A stretch of 64,000 bases of DNA from an uncultured Blautia sp. (GCA_934373235.1 CAKROW010000003.1:58387-122386); one strand, 5' to 3'; counted from the stretch's first letter, positions 18,153 through 27,757 are shown. Numbers and translations are program-made. Notes: generated from the sequence alone by a model not told the origin.

Positions 18153-18776
18153 TTAGTAAATGTAGTATCCTGCATAATATGGAAGATTATATTTGGTTCC
18201 ATTTACAGACTTAAACGGAATGATCTTCACATAAGTTCTTGGTGAATTAAGATTGTAGATAGTGCATGCTGTTGCTCTTGATGATAAAGTAGCCACATAT
18301 CTGTATCCGGACGATCTGGAGCTTGATTTATAAACGCGGTATCCGCTGATACCGTACAGTCTGTTCCATCCCATTTTTACAGAATAAGATGTGGCACTGA
18401 TCTTCCATAATTTTCTGGCAGTGCACATATATTTAACATACTTAGTTCCATATACAGGTTCTCCGTTTCTGTTGTATCTGTAGGCACAGACTTCGATACG
18501 GTATGCCTTGTTTTTGTTCAGATCCAGATAACCACTTGTATTATATCGTCCTTTCAAGTAGTATGGCTTGGTCTTGTTGGTGCTGAAATCCTTGATCCGG
18601 ACTCTGTAGCCTGCTGCATCTCTCTGGGAGTTCCAGCCAAGGTAAAGTCGTCCTGAATCATTCATGTATACAGTCGTCATCTTCGGCTTATACACGCCTG
18701 CCTGTGCCGGTACTGCCATAGTCAGCATCATGATCGCTGTCAGCATACATACCAGAAGCTTCTTCACTTTCTTCAT
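18153..18776 (-). CDS. Small secreted protein with FN3-like repeats
   Basis: 207 residues from the ATG at 18776 (GGGAGG upstream); the longer frame has no ribosome site. A signal peptide ends in AQAG near residue 25. The rest is two beta-rich repeats with the pattern Tyr/Trp, GYRVR, then AYRIEVCAYR, like the FN3 modules of the 15493 gene (compare KMGWNRLYGISGYRVYKSS here with VRLTWNRISGANTYRLY there). There is no catalytic domain. It is likely an extracellular binding or scaffold protein; no specific function recognised. Confidence 0.7.
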   Translation of the reverse strand: MKKVKKLLVCMLTAIMMLTMAVPAQAGVYKPKMTTVYMNDSGRLYLGWNSQRDAAGYRVRIKDFSTNKTKPYYLKGRYNTSGYLDLNKNKAYRIEVCAYRYNRNGEPVYGTKYVKYMCTARKLWKISATSYSVKMGWNRLYGISGYRVYKSSSRSSGYRYVATLSSRATACTIYNLNSPRTYVKIIPFKSVNGTKYNLPYYAGYYIY

Positions 18777-18899
18777 TTTCTTCCCTCCTATTTTTGAAAA
18801 AAATCTTTCTGAATAAATTCTGAAATCTATTCTTTTATATCTAAAATTATAAGATATTTCCCAGATACTGTCAAGATTCATTACTGACCCAAAATCTTA

Positions 18900-18969
18900 G
18901 TGTTACTGTTCACTCCGTTCTCAGTAACACGCTTCGCGATGCACAGAATTTATGCTAATCGCATAAATT
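18900..18969. repeat. Two adjacent short palindromes
   Basis: GTGTTACTG / CAGTAACAC (18900-18908, 18922-18930) and AATTTATGC / GCATAAATT (18947-18955, 18961-18969). They lie between two minus-strand genes, with no T-run, and resemble extragenic palindromic elements. Confidence 0.5.
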
Positions 18970-19039
18970 CGCGCGGTATGTCTCGGGTTTTTGGTAGAGC
19001 GTACATCCGTATTTCTTTCTGCTGCATGCTTATCTGTGT

Positions 19040-19354
19040 TCACATAAATACCATGATACGCTCTACCACAAATACGGCTACACAGGCAAGAAGAGCTACT
19101 GTGATCAGGCTTTTTTCTTTATATGCGGCGATCAGTGCCACAACAAAACCGACTGCACCGGATACCACACTTGAAGTTGCCTTCAGGATTGCCGGAAATG
19201 TCATAGCTGCCAGGCACGCATAGGGCACATAATAAAGAAAAGATCTTACAAAGGGACTTCTGATCTCATTTTTGGCAAGGACAAGGGGCAGCATACGGAT
19301 AAGATAAGTCACCACCGCCATTACCAGAATATATAAATATACATTATGACTCAT
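19040..19354 (-). CDS. azlD: Branched-chain amino acid exporter small subunit (AzlD family)
   Basis: A 104-residue membrane protein with three to four transmembrane segments and the AzlD-type pattern TYLIRMLPLVL followed by YVPYACLAAMTFPAIL. AzlD acts with AzlC to export branched-chain amino acids or analogues. Its start overlaps the end of azlC by 11 bases, so the pair is translationally coupled. Confidence 0.9.
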   Translation of the reverse strand: MSHNVYLYILVMAVVTYLIRMLPLVLAKNEIRSPFVRSFLYYVPYACLAAMTFPAILKATSSVVSGAVGFVVALIAAYKEKSLITVALLACVAVFVVERIMVFM

Positions 19355-20060
19355 GAGCTTCCTCCTTTTCCTCCACCGGGCAGAAATATGCTGCCAGACC
19401 TGCTACCAGAAGTGTTGTTATAATGATCATAAATCCTGAAGATACTCTTTTAAGCACCGGCGTTACCGCAAATATGGTGCTGACAGTCATCGAAGCCACA
19501 ACAACTCCAAGAACCGGCCGGCTTTTTCTGGACGGTGGAATGATAATGGCAAGGAACATTCCGTAGATCGCCACACTCAGTGCGCTAAGCATAAAATCAG
19601 GCAGAAGGCTTCCGGAAATACCTCCCACAAGAGTCCCAAGAGTCCACCCCGGAATTGCCACACACATGGCACCATAATTATAAAATACGCTGACTTTCCC
19701 CTCCTGAGCTGCACTGATACCAAATATCTCATCTGTGATACCAAAGGCAGCTATATACTTCAGGATACCGGATTCCTCACGCCTGAACTTCTGGGACAGT
19801 GAAAAAGACATCAGACAGTATCTCAGATTGATCACAAGCTGGGTCATAGCCATCTCCCACATGGATCCTCCTCCAAAAATAATGTCCAGCCCTGCAAATT
19901 GTCCGGCTGATGTCAGATTGGTCAGGGAGATCAGCACAGCCTGCCAGATGCTCAAGCCCCCGGCAACCGCCATCATGCCAAAGGTAAAGGATACTGCAAA
20001 ATATCCAAGTCCAATGGGGACTCCATCCTTCATACCTTTTCTGAAACTTTCTCTTTTCAT
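19344..20060 (-). CDS. azlC: Branched-chain amino acid exporter large subunit (AzlC family)
   Basis: Multi-pass membrane protein (about six segments) with the family signature VPIGLGYFAVSFTFGMMA and the conserved GAGQFAG-like stretch, here SAGQFAGLD. I start it at 20060, where GGAGG precedes the ATG, giving 238 residues; the open frame begins 19 codons earlier without a ribosome site. It is the first gene of the azlCD pair. Confidence 0.9.
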   Translation of the reverse strand: MKRESFRKGMKDGVPIGLGYFAVSFTFGMMAVAGGLSIWQAVLISLTNLTSAGQFAGLDIIFGGGSMWEMAMTQLVINLRYCLMSFSLSQKFRREESGILKYIAAFGITDEIFGISAAQEGKVSVFYNYGAMCVAIPGWTLGTLVGGISGSLLPDFMLSALSVAIYGMFLAIIIPPSRKSRPVLGVVVASMTVSTIFAVTPVLKRVSSGFMIIITTLLVAGLAAYFCPVEEKEEAHES

Positions 20061-20162
20061 GATTTCCTCCATTGTATGTACGTTATTTAATAAACGTAAC
20101 TGTTTCACAGACTTCACAGCCTGTCACGGCAGGCACAGTTCCGTCCTGTCGCTCACGTAAAT

Positions 20163-20213
20163 AAGAGCGCGCCCGGAAACCGTCTGTAAGTCTCCCGACA
20201 CGCTCTTTTTATT
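20163..20213. terminator. Terminator between azlC and the ACT-domain gene
   Basis: AAGAGCG / CGCTCTT stem enclosing a long GC-rich loop, with TTTTTATT on the plus side and ATTTA on the minus side. On the minus strand it ends the ACT-domain message. Confidence 0.55.
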
Positions 20214-20258
20214 GTAGCATTGCCCTGTCAAAACTTCAATACTTCACAGCAAACACTT

Positions 20259-20702
20259 CTATTCTTCTTCAGCAGCCCCGTCCGGATCCACAAGGCGGTT
20301 CAGCACACGGAATCCGTTATTCTTAAGCACGCTCTCTGCAACCAGAAGATCTTCGCAGTGCATGATAGCCACAGGAACCTTAAGTCCTCTGTGGAAAAAT
20401 GTGTAAATGTAATGAAGGTTTACATTGCTTTCACCCATAACAGTGAGAAGTTTGTCAAGTCCTCCGATCTCATCCTGAAGGTCAACGAGAATTGCCTGTG
20501 TGATACGTGTCATATATCCCTGTTCAGATATGATCCTGTCTGCTTTATCCGGGTCATCGCAGACCATACGGAAGTTTGCAAACTCCGGTGCATCAAAACA
20601 TCCGAAACCGTAAATATCGATCTCATTCTCCGCAAGGATACGTGTTACCTTCTGAAGACTTCCTGGTGTGTTCTCCACAAAAACAATATTCTGCTTTACC
20701 AT
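20259..20702 (-). CDS. Tandem ACT-domain protein
   Basis: 147 residues from the ATG at 20702 (AGAGGAAAG upstream). Two ACT domains, about residues 3-70 (QNIVFVENTPGSLQKVTRILAENEIDI) and 72-140, fill the protein. ACT domains bind amino acids and control enzymes or act alone as sensors. There is no catalytic or DNA-binding part. The neighbouring azlCD genes hint at amino acid homeostasis. The C-terminus is acidic (DGAAEEE). Confidence 0.85.
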   Translation of the reverse strand: MVKQNIVFVENTPGSLQKVTRILAENEIDIYGFGCFDAPEFANFRMVCDDPDKADRIISEQGYMTRITQAILVDLQDEIGGLDKLLTVMGESNVNLHYIYTFFHRGLKVPVAIMHCEDLLVAESVLKNNGFRVLNRLVDPDGAAEEE

Positions 20703-20790
20703 AATAATCTTTCCTCTTTTCTTTGATTGCCTCTGTTCCCGGTTTGTCAGGAACAACATTTGTTTTAATAATAGCACTATTTTGTAAAGA

Positions 20791-20819
20791 TTGAAACCTC
20801 CAATCAGATAATGTATACT
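20791..20819 (+). promoter_or_regulatory. Promoter of the amidohydrolase gene
   Basis: TTGAAA (20791-20796), 17 bases, TATACT (20814-20819), 40 bases before the ATG. Confidence 0.65.
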
Positions 20820-20859
20820 TTTTGTAAATGCTATAAATACCGTTCAGGAGGTTTTTTTC

Positions 20860-21672
20860 ATGATCATTGATACACATACACATATTTTTCCCGATAAGAT
20901 CGCAGGCAGCGCTCTTCACAAACTGTCCGAAGTCATTGGCCTCAAACCCGGCACCAACGGCACCTATGACGGACTCCGCGCTTCCATGGATGAGGCCGGC
21001 ATTGATGTGAGCCTTATTCTCCCGGTTGTCACTTCCCCTCATCAGTTTGATTCCATTTTACGCTTTGCAGTTTTCCTTAATGAAAATTTCTCAGAATGTG
21101 AAGGCCCACGGCTTATCTCCTTTGGAGGGATCCATCCGGAATGTTCCGATTACAAAGTACTCCTCCGCCAGGTAAAAAACGCAGGACTTAAAGGTATCAA
21201 GCTCCATCCAAACTATCAGAATACAGATTTCAATGATGTCCGTTTTAAACGTATTATCTATGCTGCTTCTGAACTGGGACTCATTGTGCTGACCCACACC
21301 GGCTTTGACCCTTACACCCCCGGCCATGAATACTGCACCCCGGATATGATCCTTGATGTTCTTAAGGATGTCGCACCGCCCAAACTGATCCTTGCACATA
21401 TGGGCAGCAATGAGAACTACCAGGAATCCATGGAAAAGCTCTGCGGCCAGAACGTCTGGCTGGACACTGCCTATTCCATCATCCGTATGCCGGAAAACGA
21501 ACTTGTACGCATGATCCACATGCATGGTGCAGACAAAGTACTCTTTGCCACCGATTCCCCCTGGGCAGGGCAGAAGGAAGCTGTGGAACATTTCAAAAAT
21601 CTTTCCGGACTTTCCGAAAAGGAGAAAGAGCAGATTCTCTGGGGAAACGGAGCTGCCCTTCTCGGAATCTGA
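20860..21672 (+). CDS. Amidohydrolase family metal-dependent hydrolase
   Basis: 270 residues forming a TIM-barrel of the Amidohydro_2/TatD-like group. Metal ligands appear in order: HTH near residue 5, GIKLHP (Lys/His near 113), LTHTG, ILAHMG and FATDSPW (the late Asp). CAGGAGG is spaced seven bases from the ATG. The family covers decarboxylases and hydrolases of small ring compounds and DNA-end hydrolases, so substrate is open. It is a single-gene unit with its own promoter. Confidence 0.85.
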   Translation: MIIDTHTHIFPDKIAGSALHKLSEVIGLKPGTNGTYDGLRASMDEAGIDVSLILPVVTSPHQFDSILRFAVFLNENFSECEGPRLISFGGIHPECSDYKVLLRQVKNAGLKGIKLHPNYQNTDFNDVRFKRIIYAASELGLIVLTHTGFDPYTPGHEYCTPDMILDVLKDVAPPKLILAHMGSNENYQESMEKLCGQNVWLDTAYSIIRMPENELVRMIHMHGADKVLFATDSPWAGQKEAVEHFKNLSGLSEKEKEQILWGNGAALLGI

Positions 21673-21730
21673 CCAGCTCAACTGATCCACGGCAATGCCT
21701 GGATATCTGCCATGTTTCTCCGGCTAAAAA

Positions 21731-23275
21731 TCAGGCTTTCTCCTGCTCTTCATCCGGCAATGCCACCTTCATCCTGACCTCGACCTCCTCATCATAACAG
21801 GAGAAGATCTCATCCACCTGCTTTTTCTCCGGAGACGGAGTCACCAGGCTTACAATCGGTACCAGGATCAGTCCTGCCACCATGGCGATCGCTCCCGCAT
21901 TGATCGGAGATGCAATAAACTTTAAGAACATATTGGAAACTGTAATTCCAACTCCGGCCGCAAAGCTGACCCACACAGCCGCTTTCGTGGTTTTTTTCCA
22001 GAAAAGCCCGTACAGGAAAGGAGCCAGGAACGCGCCTGCCAGAGCTCCCCAGGAGATTCCCATAAGCTGTGCGATAAATGTAGGCGGATCCAGTGCCAGA
22101 ACAACAGAGATCGCAATAAAGAATACTATCAGCACACGCATTACAAGGAGCTGCTTTTTCTCACTCATATCTTTCACAATATTCCCCTTGATAAAATCCA
22201 GTGTCAGTGTGGAGCTGGATGTAAGCACCAGAGAAGACAGTGTGGACATGGATGCAGAAAGTACCAGAACCACTACGATTCCCACCAGGATATCCGGAAG
22301 TGAGGACAGCATCATAGGAATGATGGCATCATAGGTGATACTTCCGTCAGCCTTGTAGATAGAAGGATCATCAAACAGCCTTCCAAAACCCCCAAGGAAA
22401 TAACATCCTCCGGAAATGATCACTGCAAAAAATGTAGAGATCACAGTTCCGGTCTTTACCGCCTTCTCACTTTTGATCGTGTAGAATTTATGTACCATCT
22501 GCGGAAGGCCCCAGGTTCCCAGTGAGGTGAGGATCACAACGCCCAGAAGGTTCAGGGGATCCGGCCCGAAAAATGAGGTAAAAGCTCCCGGCTGACCCAG
22601 AGTTACTGGTACGTCACTTTCCAGTTGTGCAAGATTCTTAACAGCTTCCATAAAACCGCCCTGTCCTGCCAGAACAGCCGCGATAACAGCCACAATACCG
22701 CCAAGCATAACGATTCCCTGGATAAAATCATTGATGGCAGTAGCCATATATCCACCCAGGATCACATACACACCGGTAAGTGTTGCCATGAGAACCACAC
22801 AGACCGTATATGGAATATCAAAAGCCATTCCGAACAGTCTGGAAAGTCCATTATACAGAGATGCCGTATACGGGATCAGAAACACGAACACGATTGCAGA
22901 TGCCGCGATCCTCAGTGCCTGACTGTCAAAACGTTTTCCGAAAAACTCCGGCATGGTGGCTGCTTTCAGATGATGGGTCATGATACGTGTCCTTCTTCCA
23001 AGAACCACCCATGCAAGAAGACTTCCCAGAAAAGCATTTCCCAGGCCGATCCATGTGGACGCAAGTCCGTACTTCCATCCAAACTGTCCTGCATATCCCA
23101 CAAAAACCACTGCCGAAAAATACGAAGTTCCATAGGCAAAAGCAGTCAGCCACGGGCCTACATTCCTTCCTCCAAGTACAAAATCACTGACGCTGGAAGC
23201 ATGCTTCCTGGACGCCACACCAACGTAGATCATCACTGCAAAAAACACAGCCAGCAAGATCAGTTTCGCTGCCAT
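21731..23275 (-). CDS. Sodium:solute symporter (SSS family)
   Basis: Membrane carrier of the PutP/PanF family that uses the sodium gradient. About 13 transmembrane segments are visible, and the family stretch SDFVLGGRNVGPWLTAFAYGTSYFSAVVFVGYAG lies near the N-terminus. I choose the ATG at 23275 because GGGAGGAAAGAG precedes it, giving 514 residues. The C-terminus is cytoplasmic and acidic. It is divergent to the acyl-CoA synthetase gene, sharing a 314-base control region, so the two probably serve uptake and activation of one organic acid (inference). Confidence 0.93.
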   Translation of the reverse strand: MAAKLILLAVFFAVMIYVGVASRKHASSVSDFVLGGRNVGPWLTAFAYGTSYFSAVVFVGYAGQFGWKYGLASTWIGLGNAFLGSLLAWVVLGRRTRIMTHHLKAATMPEFFGKRFDSQALRIAASAIVFVFLIPYTASLYNGLSRLFGMAFDIPYTVCVVLMATLTGVYVILGGYMATAINDFIQGIVMLGGIVAVIAAVLAGQGGFMEAVKNLAQLESDVPVTLGQPGAFTSFFGPDPLNLLGVVILTSLGTWGLPQMVHKFYTIKSEKAVKTGTVISTFFAVIISGGCYFLGGFGRLFDDPSIYKADGSITYDAIIPMMLSSLPDILVGIVVVLVLSASMSTLSSLVLTSSSTLTLDFIKGNIVKDMSEKKQLLVMRVLIVFFIAISVVLALDPPTFIAQLMGISWGALAGAFLAPFLYGLFWKKTTKAAVWVSFAAGVGITVSNMFLKFIASPINAGAIAMVAGLILVPIVSLVTPSPEKKQVDEIFSCYDEEVEVRMKVALPDEEQEKA

Positions 23276-23430
23276 CTCTCTTTCCTCCCGTTTATCCATT
23301 AATCTTTCTTAACAGTTCTGCTGCACTTCACGGAATACGCTTAAATAAGGCCCTACGGATATGATTTCTTTCGGGCGTTTACTTTATCGCATTGAAGCGT
23401 TACGCTTTTAACTGTCAAAGTGTTTCTGTT

Positions 23431-23458
23431 AGTATAACATTTGATGCCAAAATGTCAA
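23431..23458 (-). promoter_or_regulatory. Promoter of the symporter gene
   Basis: Minus-strand TTGACA (23453-23458), 16 bases, TATACT (23431-23436). Confidence 0.75.
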
Positions 23459-23501
23459 GGCGTTTTTCACACATTTTTGTACAAAAATATCAAAACAACG
23501 G

Positions 23502-23550
23502 TTGACATTCCTATTTATATTGTGTATTATTTACTTTGTAGCTTTAAAGC
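23502..23550 (+). promoter_or_regulatory. Promoter and possible operator of the acyl-CoA synthetase gene
   Basis: TTGACA (23502-23507), 17 bases, TATTAT (23525-23530). A perfect palindrome GCTTTAAAGC (23541-23550) lies just past the expected transcription start, where a repressor would block. The two divergent promoters are 44 bases apart. Confidence 0.65.
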
Positions 23551-23589
23551 GCTAATTTGCTTGTATTATTAATTAAAGGATGAGGAAAA

Positions 23590-25224
23590 ATGCCAATCAC
23601 AGAACTTTTGGAAAAAAATGCACGTCTCTACGGAGATGATGTCTGTCTTGTTGAAATCAACCCGGAGATGCCTGAGACCAGGCGTGTCACCTGGAAAGAA
23701 TATGAACTGATCGAACCGGTACGTGCTTCCTATTACCGCCGTACTATCACATGGAGCGTATTTAATGAGAAGGCCAACCGTTTCGCCAACCTTCTGCTGG
23801 AACGCGGGGTTAAAAAAGGTGACAAGGTTGCCATCCTGCTTATGAACTGCCTGGAATGGCTGCCTATCTATTTTGGTATCCTGAAAACAGGTGCTCTGGC
23901 TGTACCCCTGAATTTCCGTTACTCTGCAGATGAGATCCAGTACTGTCTCGATCTGGCAGAGGTAGATATCCTGGTATTCGGCCCGGAATTTATCGGACGT
24001 GTGGAGGAAGTTGCTGACGAGATCGGCAAACACCGCCTTCTGTATTTTGTAGGCGACGGATGTCCTGGTTTTGCAGAGGATTACACCATGCACACAGCCA
24101 ACTGCTCCAGCCAGTCCCCAAAGATCAATATTACAGATGATGACTACGCTGCCATCTATTTTTCTTCCGGAACCACAGGTTTCCCAAAGGCCATCCTTCA
24201 CAGGCACAGAGCACTGATGCATTCCGCAGAAACAGAACAGCATCACCACGGCCAGACCAAGGATGATGTGTTCTTATGTATCCCGCCGCTTTATCATACC
24301 GGTGCCAAGATGCACTGGTTCGGAAGCCTTCTCACCGGAGGCAAAGCAGTACTTCTTAAGGGCGCTTCCCCGGAATCTATCCTCCGGGCAGTCTCTGAGG
24401 AGAAATGTTCCATTGTATGGCTTCTGGTTCCCTGGGCACAGGATCTTCTTCTTGCCCTTGACAGCGGCAGGCTGAAACTTGATATGTATCAGCTTGACCA
24501 GTGGAGGCTGATGCACATTGGTGCACAGCCGGTTCCCCCAAGCCTGATCCGTCACTGGAAAGAATATTTCCCGCATCACCAGTACGACACCAACTACGGA
24601 CTCAGCGAATCCATCGGACCTGGCTGTGTGCATCTTGGTGTTGACAATATCCACAAGGTAGGTGCCATCGGCAAAGCCGGGTATGGCTGGGAAACCAAGA
24701 TCATTGATGAACAGGGAAATACAGTAAAACAGGGCGAGACCGGCGAACTGGCAGTCAAAGGCCCCGGCGTCATGGTCTGCTACTACAATGACAAAAAATC
24801 CACCAGCGAAGTCCTTCACGGCGACTGGCTCTATACCGGAGATATGGCGGTTGAAGATGAGGATGGTTTTCTCTTCCTGGTTGACCGTAAAAAAGATGTT
24901 ATCATCAGTGGCGGTGAGAATATCTACCCTGTACAGATCGAAGATTTCCTCCGCACCAATGACAACATCCACGATGTTGCTGTGATCGGTCTGCCTGACC
25001 CGCGTCTGGGTGAGATCTCCGCAGCCATCATTTCCCTGAAACCAGGTGCTCTCTGCACAGAAGATGACATCAACACCTTCTGCAAAAAACTTCCGCGATA
25101 CAAACGTCCAAGAAAGATCATTTTCGCAGATGTTCCAAGGAATCCTACCGGAAAGATCGAGAAGCCGAAACTTCGGGAAATGTACGGTGCTGCTCACCTG
25201 GTAGCAGAACAGAATATGGCATAA
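23590..25224 (+). CDS. Class I adenylate-forming enzyme (acyl-CoA synthetase-like)
   Basis: Activates a carboxylic acid as acyl-AMP and usually transfers it to CoA. The 544-residue protein shows the P-loop-like YFSSGTTGFPK (about 193-203), NYGLSE (about 336), LYTGDMAVEDEDGFLFLVDRKKD (hinge) and the C-terminal PRNPTGKIEK with the catalytic Lys. An unusual N-terminal insert (WKEYELIEPVRASYY) precedes the core. Whether the acid is a fatty, aromatic or dicarboxylic one cannot be told. The divergent sodium symporter suggests an imported acid. Confidence 0.9.
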   Translation: MPITELLEKNARLYGDDVCLVEINPEMPETRRVTWKEYELIEPVRASYYRRTITWSVFNEKANRFANLLLERGVKKGDKVAILLMNCLEWLPIYFGILKTGALAVPLNFRYSADEIQYCLDLAEVDILVFGPEFIGRVEEVADEIGKHRLLYFVGDGCPGFAEDYTMHTANCSSQSPKINITDDDYAAIYFSSGTTGFPKAILHRHRALMHSAETEQHHHGQTKDDVFLCIPPLYHTGAKMHWFGSLLTGGKAVLLKGASPESILRAVSEEKCSIVWLLVPWAQDLLLALDSGRLKLDMYQLDQWRLMHIGAQPVPPSLIRHWKEYFPHHQYDTNYGLSESIGPGCVHLGVDNIHKVGAIGKAGYGWETKIIDEQGNTVKQGETGELAVKGPGVMVCYYNDKKSTSEVLHGDWLYTGDMAVEDEDGFLFLVDRKKDVIISGGENIYPVQIEDFLRTNDNIHDVAVIGLPDPRLGEISAAIISLKPGALCTEDDINTFCKKLPRYKRPRKIIFADVPRNPTGKIEKPKLREMYGAAHLVAEQNMA

Positions 25225-25278
25225 ATTTCTACCTTCCAAGGTGGCCTCAGATTGCCCGTATCGATCTGATCTCCCATA

Positions 25279-25327
25279 ACAGACAGGCCGGTTACACGTA
25301 AGATCAGCGTGTAACCGGCCTGTCTGT
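25279..25327. terminator. Perfect 20-bp hairpin after the acyl-CoA synthetase gene
   Basis: Arms 25279-25298 and 25308-25327 are fully complementary (they begin ACAGACAGGCCGG) with a nine-base loop. The T-run is poor (ATTTA), so it may stop transcription weakly or serve RNA stability. Confidence 0.6.
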
Positions 25328-25330
25328 ATT

Positions 25331-25375
25331 TATGCCAGTCATAGGAATTTACTCCGTAACATTCCAATGACATAA
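25331..25375. repeat. Dispersed palindromic repeat, copy 2
   Basis: On the minus strand it reads TTATGTCATTGGAA, then TTACGGAGTAA, then ATTCCTATG. It matches the plus-strand copy at 47892-47933 with about four differences over 40 bases. Confidence 0.6.
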
Positions 25376-25384
25376 AAAATCACC

Positions 25385-27757
25385 TCAGTCAAGCTCCTCA
25401 TCCACATACTTCTGAATATTGGAAGCATTGACATATTTCTTTATATTCTCTCCGTCTGTGATAACCAGTGTAGGTGCCTGACGGATACCAAACTGTTTCA
25501 CAAGTTCCGGATTCTGCTCTGCATCGATTATCTCCAGTTCTTCTCCCTCAAGCATCTTCTTTGCCATGCGGCAGTTAGGGCAGGTACTTGTGGTAAAAAG
25601 ATACTTGTGAGCCTCAACCGGCTGGATCTGCACATCATCCCCGCTCATGGTCATAACACTGGTATGGACCTTCTTAAGCTCTGAATGCATTACATCATAA
25701 AGTGTACGGTTCTTATATTCCTGAGTCTTACCGTCATTCCAGTTCTGTACCGGTCGGTAGTAACCTGTGATACGGCTGTAAACCTCAGCCTTCTTGCCAC
25801 ATTTCGGACAGGTAAAGTGCTCGCCGCTGATGTAACCGTGCTCCTGACATACTGAGTAGGTAGGTGAAATAGTGTAGTAAGGCAGGCGGTAATTCTCCGC
25901 GATCTTTCTTACCAGAGCTGCTGCAGCCTTCCAGTCAGGCAGCTTCTCTCCCAGAAATGCATGGAATACAGTTCCTGAAGTATAAAGTGTCTGAAGCTCA
26001 TCCTGGATATCCAGAGCATCAAAAATATCTGTGGTATATTCAACCGGCAGATGTGAGCTGTTGGTATAATAAGGGGTATCTCCTTTGCTTCCTGCTGTGC
26101 GGATATCCGGCCAGCGCTTTCTGTCGTGCTTTGCAAGACGGTAAGCTGTGGACTCTGCAGGAGTAGCCTCCAGATTGAAAAGTTCACCCGGATACTCTTC
26201 CTGATAGTCAGAAAGACGGCTCCGCATATGTTCCAGAACTTCTTTTGTAAATTTCTGTGTTTCAGGAGCAGACATATCCTTGCCGATCCAGCAGGCATTT
26301 AATCCGGCCTCATTCATTCCCACAAGACCAATAGTGGAAAAATGATTTTCAAAACTTCCCAGATAACGTTTGGTGTAAGGATACAGTCCTTCATCCAGAA
26401 GCCTTGTGATCACATCTCTCTTAATGTGAAGAGATCTTGCAGAAAGATCCATCATATGGTCAAGACGGTGATAAAATTCCTTCTCAGATTTGGACAGGTA
26501 AGCGATCCTTGGCATATTGATGGTGACAACACCTACAGAACCCGTGCTCTCACCGGAACCGAAGAATCCACCGCTCTTTTTGCGCAGCTCACGAAGATCC
26601 AGACGGAGCCGGCAGCACATGCTGCGGATATCGCTTGGCTTCATATCGCTGTTGATATAGTTGGAAAAATATGGTGTGCCGTACTTGGATGTCATCTCAA
26701 AAAGCAGACGGTTATTCTCTGTATCTGACCAGTCAAAATCTTTTGTGATGGAGTAGGTTGGAATTGGATACTGGAATCCTCTTCCGTTTGCATCTCCCTC
26801 GATCATGGTCTCAATAAAGGCCTTGTTAACCATATCCATCTCTTTTTTGCAGTCTTTATACTTGAAATCCATGTCCCTGCCGCCTACAATGGCAGGAAGC
26901 TCCGCAAGGTCATCCGGCACAGTCCAGTCCAGTGTAATATTGGAAAACGGTGCCTGGGTACCCCAGCGGCTTGGTGTGTTCACGCCATAAACAAAGGATT
27001 CTATACATTTCTTAACATCTTTGTAGCTTAAATCGTCAACTTTGACAAAAGGTGCCAGATAAGTGTCAAAAGAAGAAAATGCCTGTGCTCCGGCCCACTC
27101 ATTCTGCATGATACCAAGGAAATTCACCATCTGGTTGCAGAGCACGCTTAAATGTCTGGCAGGTGCAGAAGTGATCTTGCCCTCGATTCCCCCAAGTCCT
27201 TCACGGATAAGCTGCTTCAGGGACCATCCTGCACAGTAGCCGGTAAGCATGGAAAGATCATGGATATGGATGTCCGCGTTCCTGTGCGCCTCTGCGATCT
27301 CATTGTCATAAATCTCAGACAGCCAGTAATTGGCTGTTACAGCACCGGAATTGCTTAAGATCAGTCCTCCTACAGAATAGGTAACTGTGGAATTCTCCTT
27401 TACACGCCAGTCCTCAACCTTCACATAGCTGTTTACGATCTCCTTGTAATCAAGGATAGTTGATTTCATATTACGGATCTTCTCTCTCTGCTTACGGTAA
27501 AGGATATATGCTTTGGCCACATCAGAATAGCCGGCCTGGATCAGCACATCCTCCACACTGTCCTGGATATCCTCCACTGAGATCTTGTTATCCTGTATCT
27601 TATTCTGGAAATCTGCGGTTACTCTCAGTCCGAGAAGATCGATCATATCCTGGCTGTAATTCTTGTCTTTAGCCTGAAAAGCCTTATCAATGGCAGATGT
27701 GATCTTGCCCATTTTAAACTCGTCGATTTCTCCGTCTCTTTTTACCACCTGAAACAT
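25385..27757 (-). CDS. nrdD: Anaerobic ribonucleoside-triphosphate reductase with C-terminal glutaredoxin-like domain
   Basis: Second class III reductase, 790 residues. N-terminal ATP-cone (VVKRDGEIDEFKMGKI), catalytic barrel, a zinc site built from CQEHGYISGEHFTCPKCG, and the glycyl radical region near RITGYYRPVQNWNDGK. Residues from about 715 to the end form an extra thioredoxin/glutaredoxin-like domain with the redox motif STCPNCRMAK and the cis-Pro region RQAPTLVI. The fused domain could supply electrons to the active site, a role usually taken by formate or a free glutaredoxin. No nrdG adjoins it. Paired NrdR boxes lie upstream. Confidence 0.93.
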   Translation of the reverse strand: MFQVVKRDGEIDEFKMGKITSAIDKAFQAKDKNYSQDMIDLLGLRVTADFQNKIQDNKISVEDIQDSVEDVLIQAGYSDVAKAYILYRKQREKIRNMKSTILDYKEIVNSYVKVEDWRVKENSTVTYSVGGLILSNSGAVTANYWLSEIYDNEIAEAHRNADIHIHDLSMLTGYCAGWSLKQLIREGLGGIEGKITSAPARHLSVLCNQMVNFLGIMQNEWAGAQAFSSFDTYLAPFVKVDDLSYKDVKKCIESFVYGVNTPSRWGTQAPFSNITLDWTVPDDLAELPAIVGGRDMDFKYKDCKKEMDMVNKAFIETMIEGDANGRGFQYPIPTYSITKDFDWSDTENNRLLFEMTSKYGTPYFSNYINSDMKPSDIRSMCCRLRLDLRELRKKSGGFFGSGESTGSVGVVTINMPRIAYLSKSEKEFYHRLDHMMDLSARSLHIKRDVITRLLDEGLYPYTKRYLGSFENHFSTIGLVGMNEAGLNACWIGKDMSAPETQKFTKEVLEHMRSRLSDYQEEYPGELFNLEATPAESTAYRLAKHDRKRWPDIRTAGSKGDTPYYTNSSHLPVEYTTDIFDALDIQDELQTLYTSGTVFHAFLGEKLPDWKAAAALVRKIAENYRLPYYTISPTYSVCQEHGYISGEHFTCPKCGKKAEVYSRITGYYRPVQNWNDGKTQEYKNRTLYDVMHSELKKVHTSVMTMSGDDVQIQPVEAHKYLFTTSTCPNCRMAKKMLEGEELEIIDAEQNPELVKQFGIRQAPTLVITDGENIKKYVNASNIQKYVDEELD

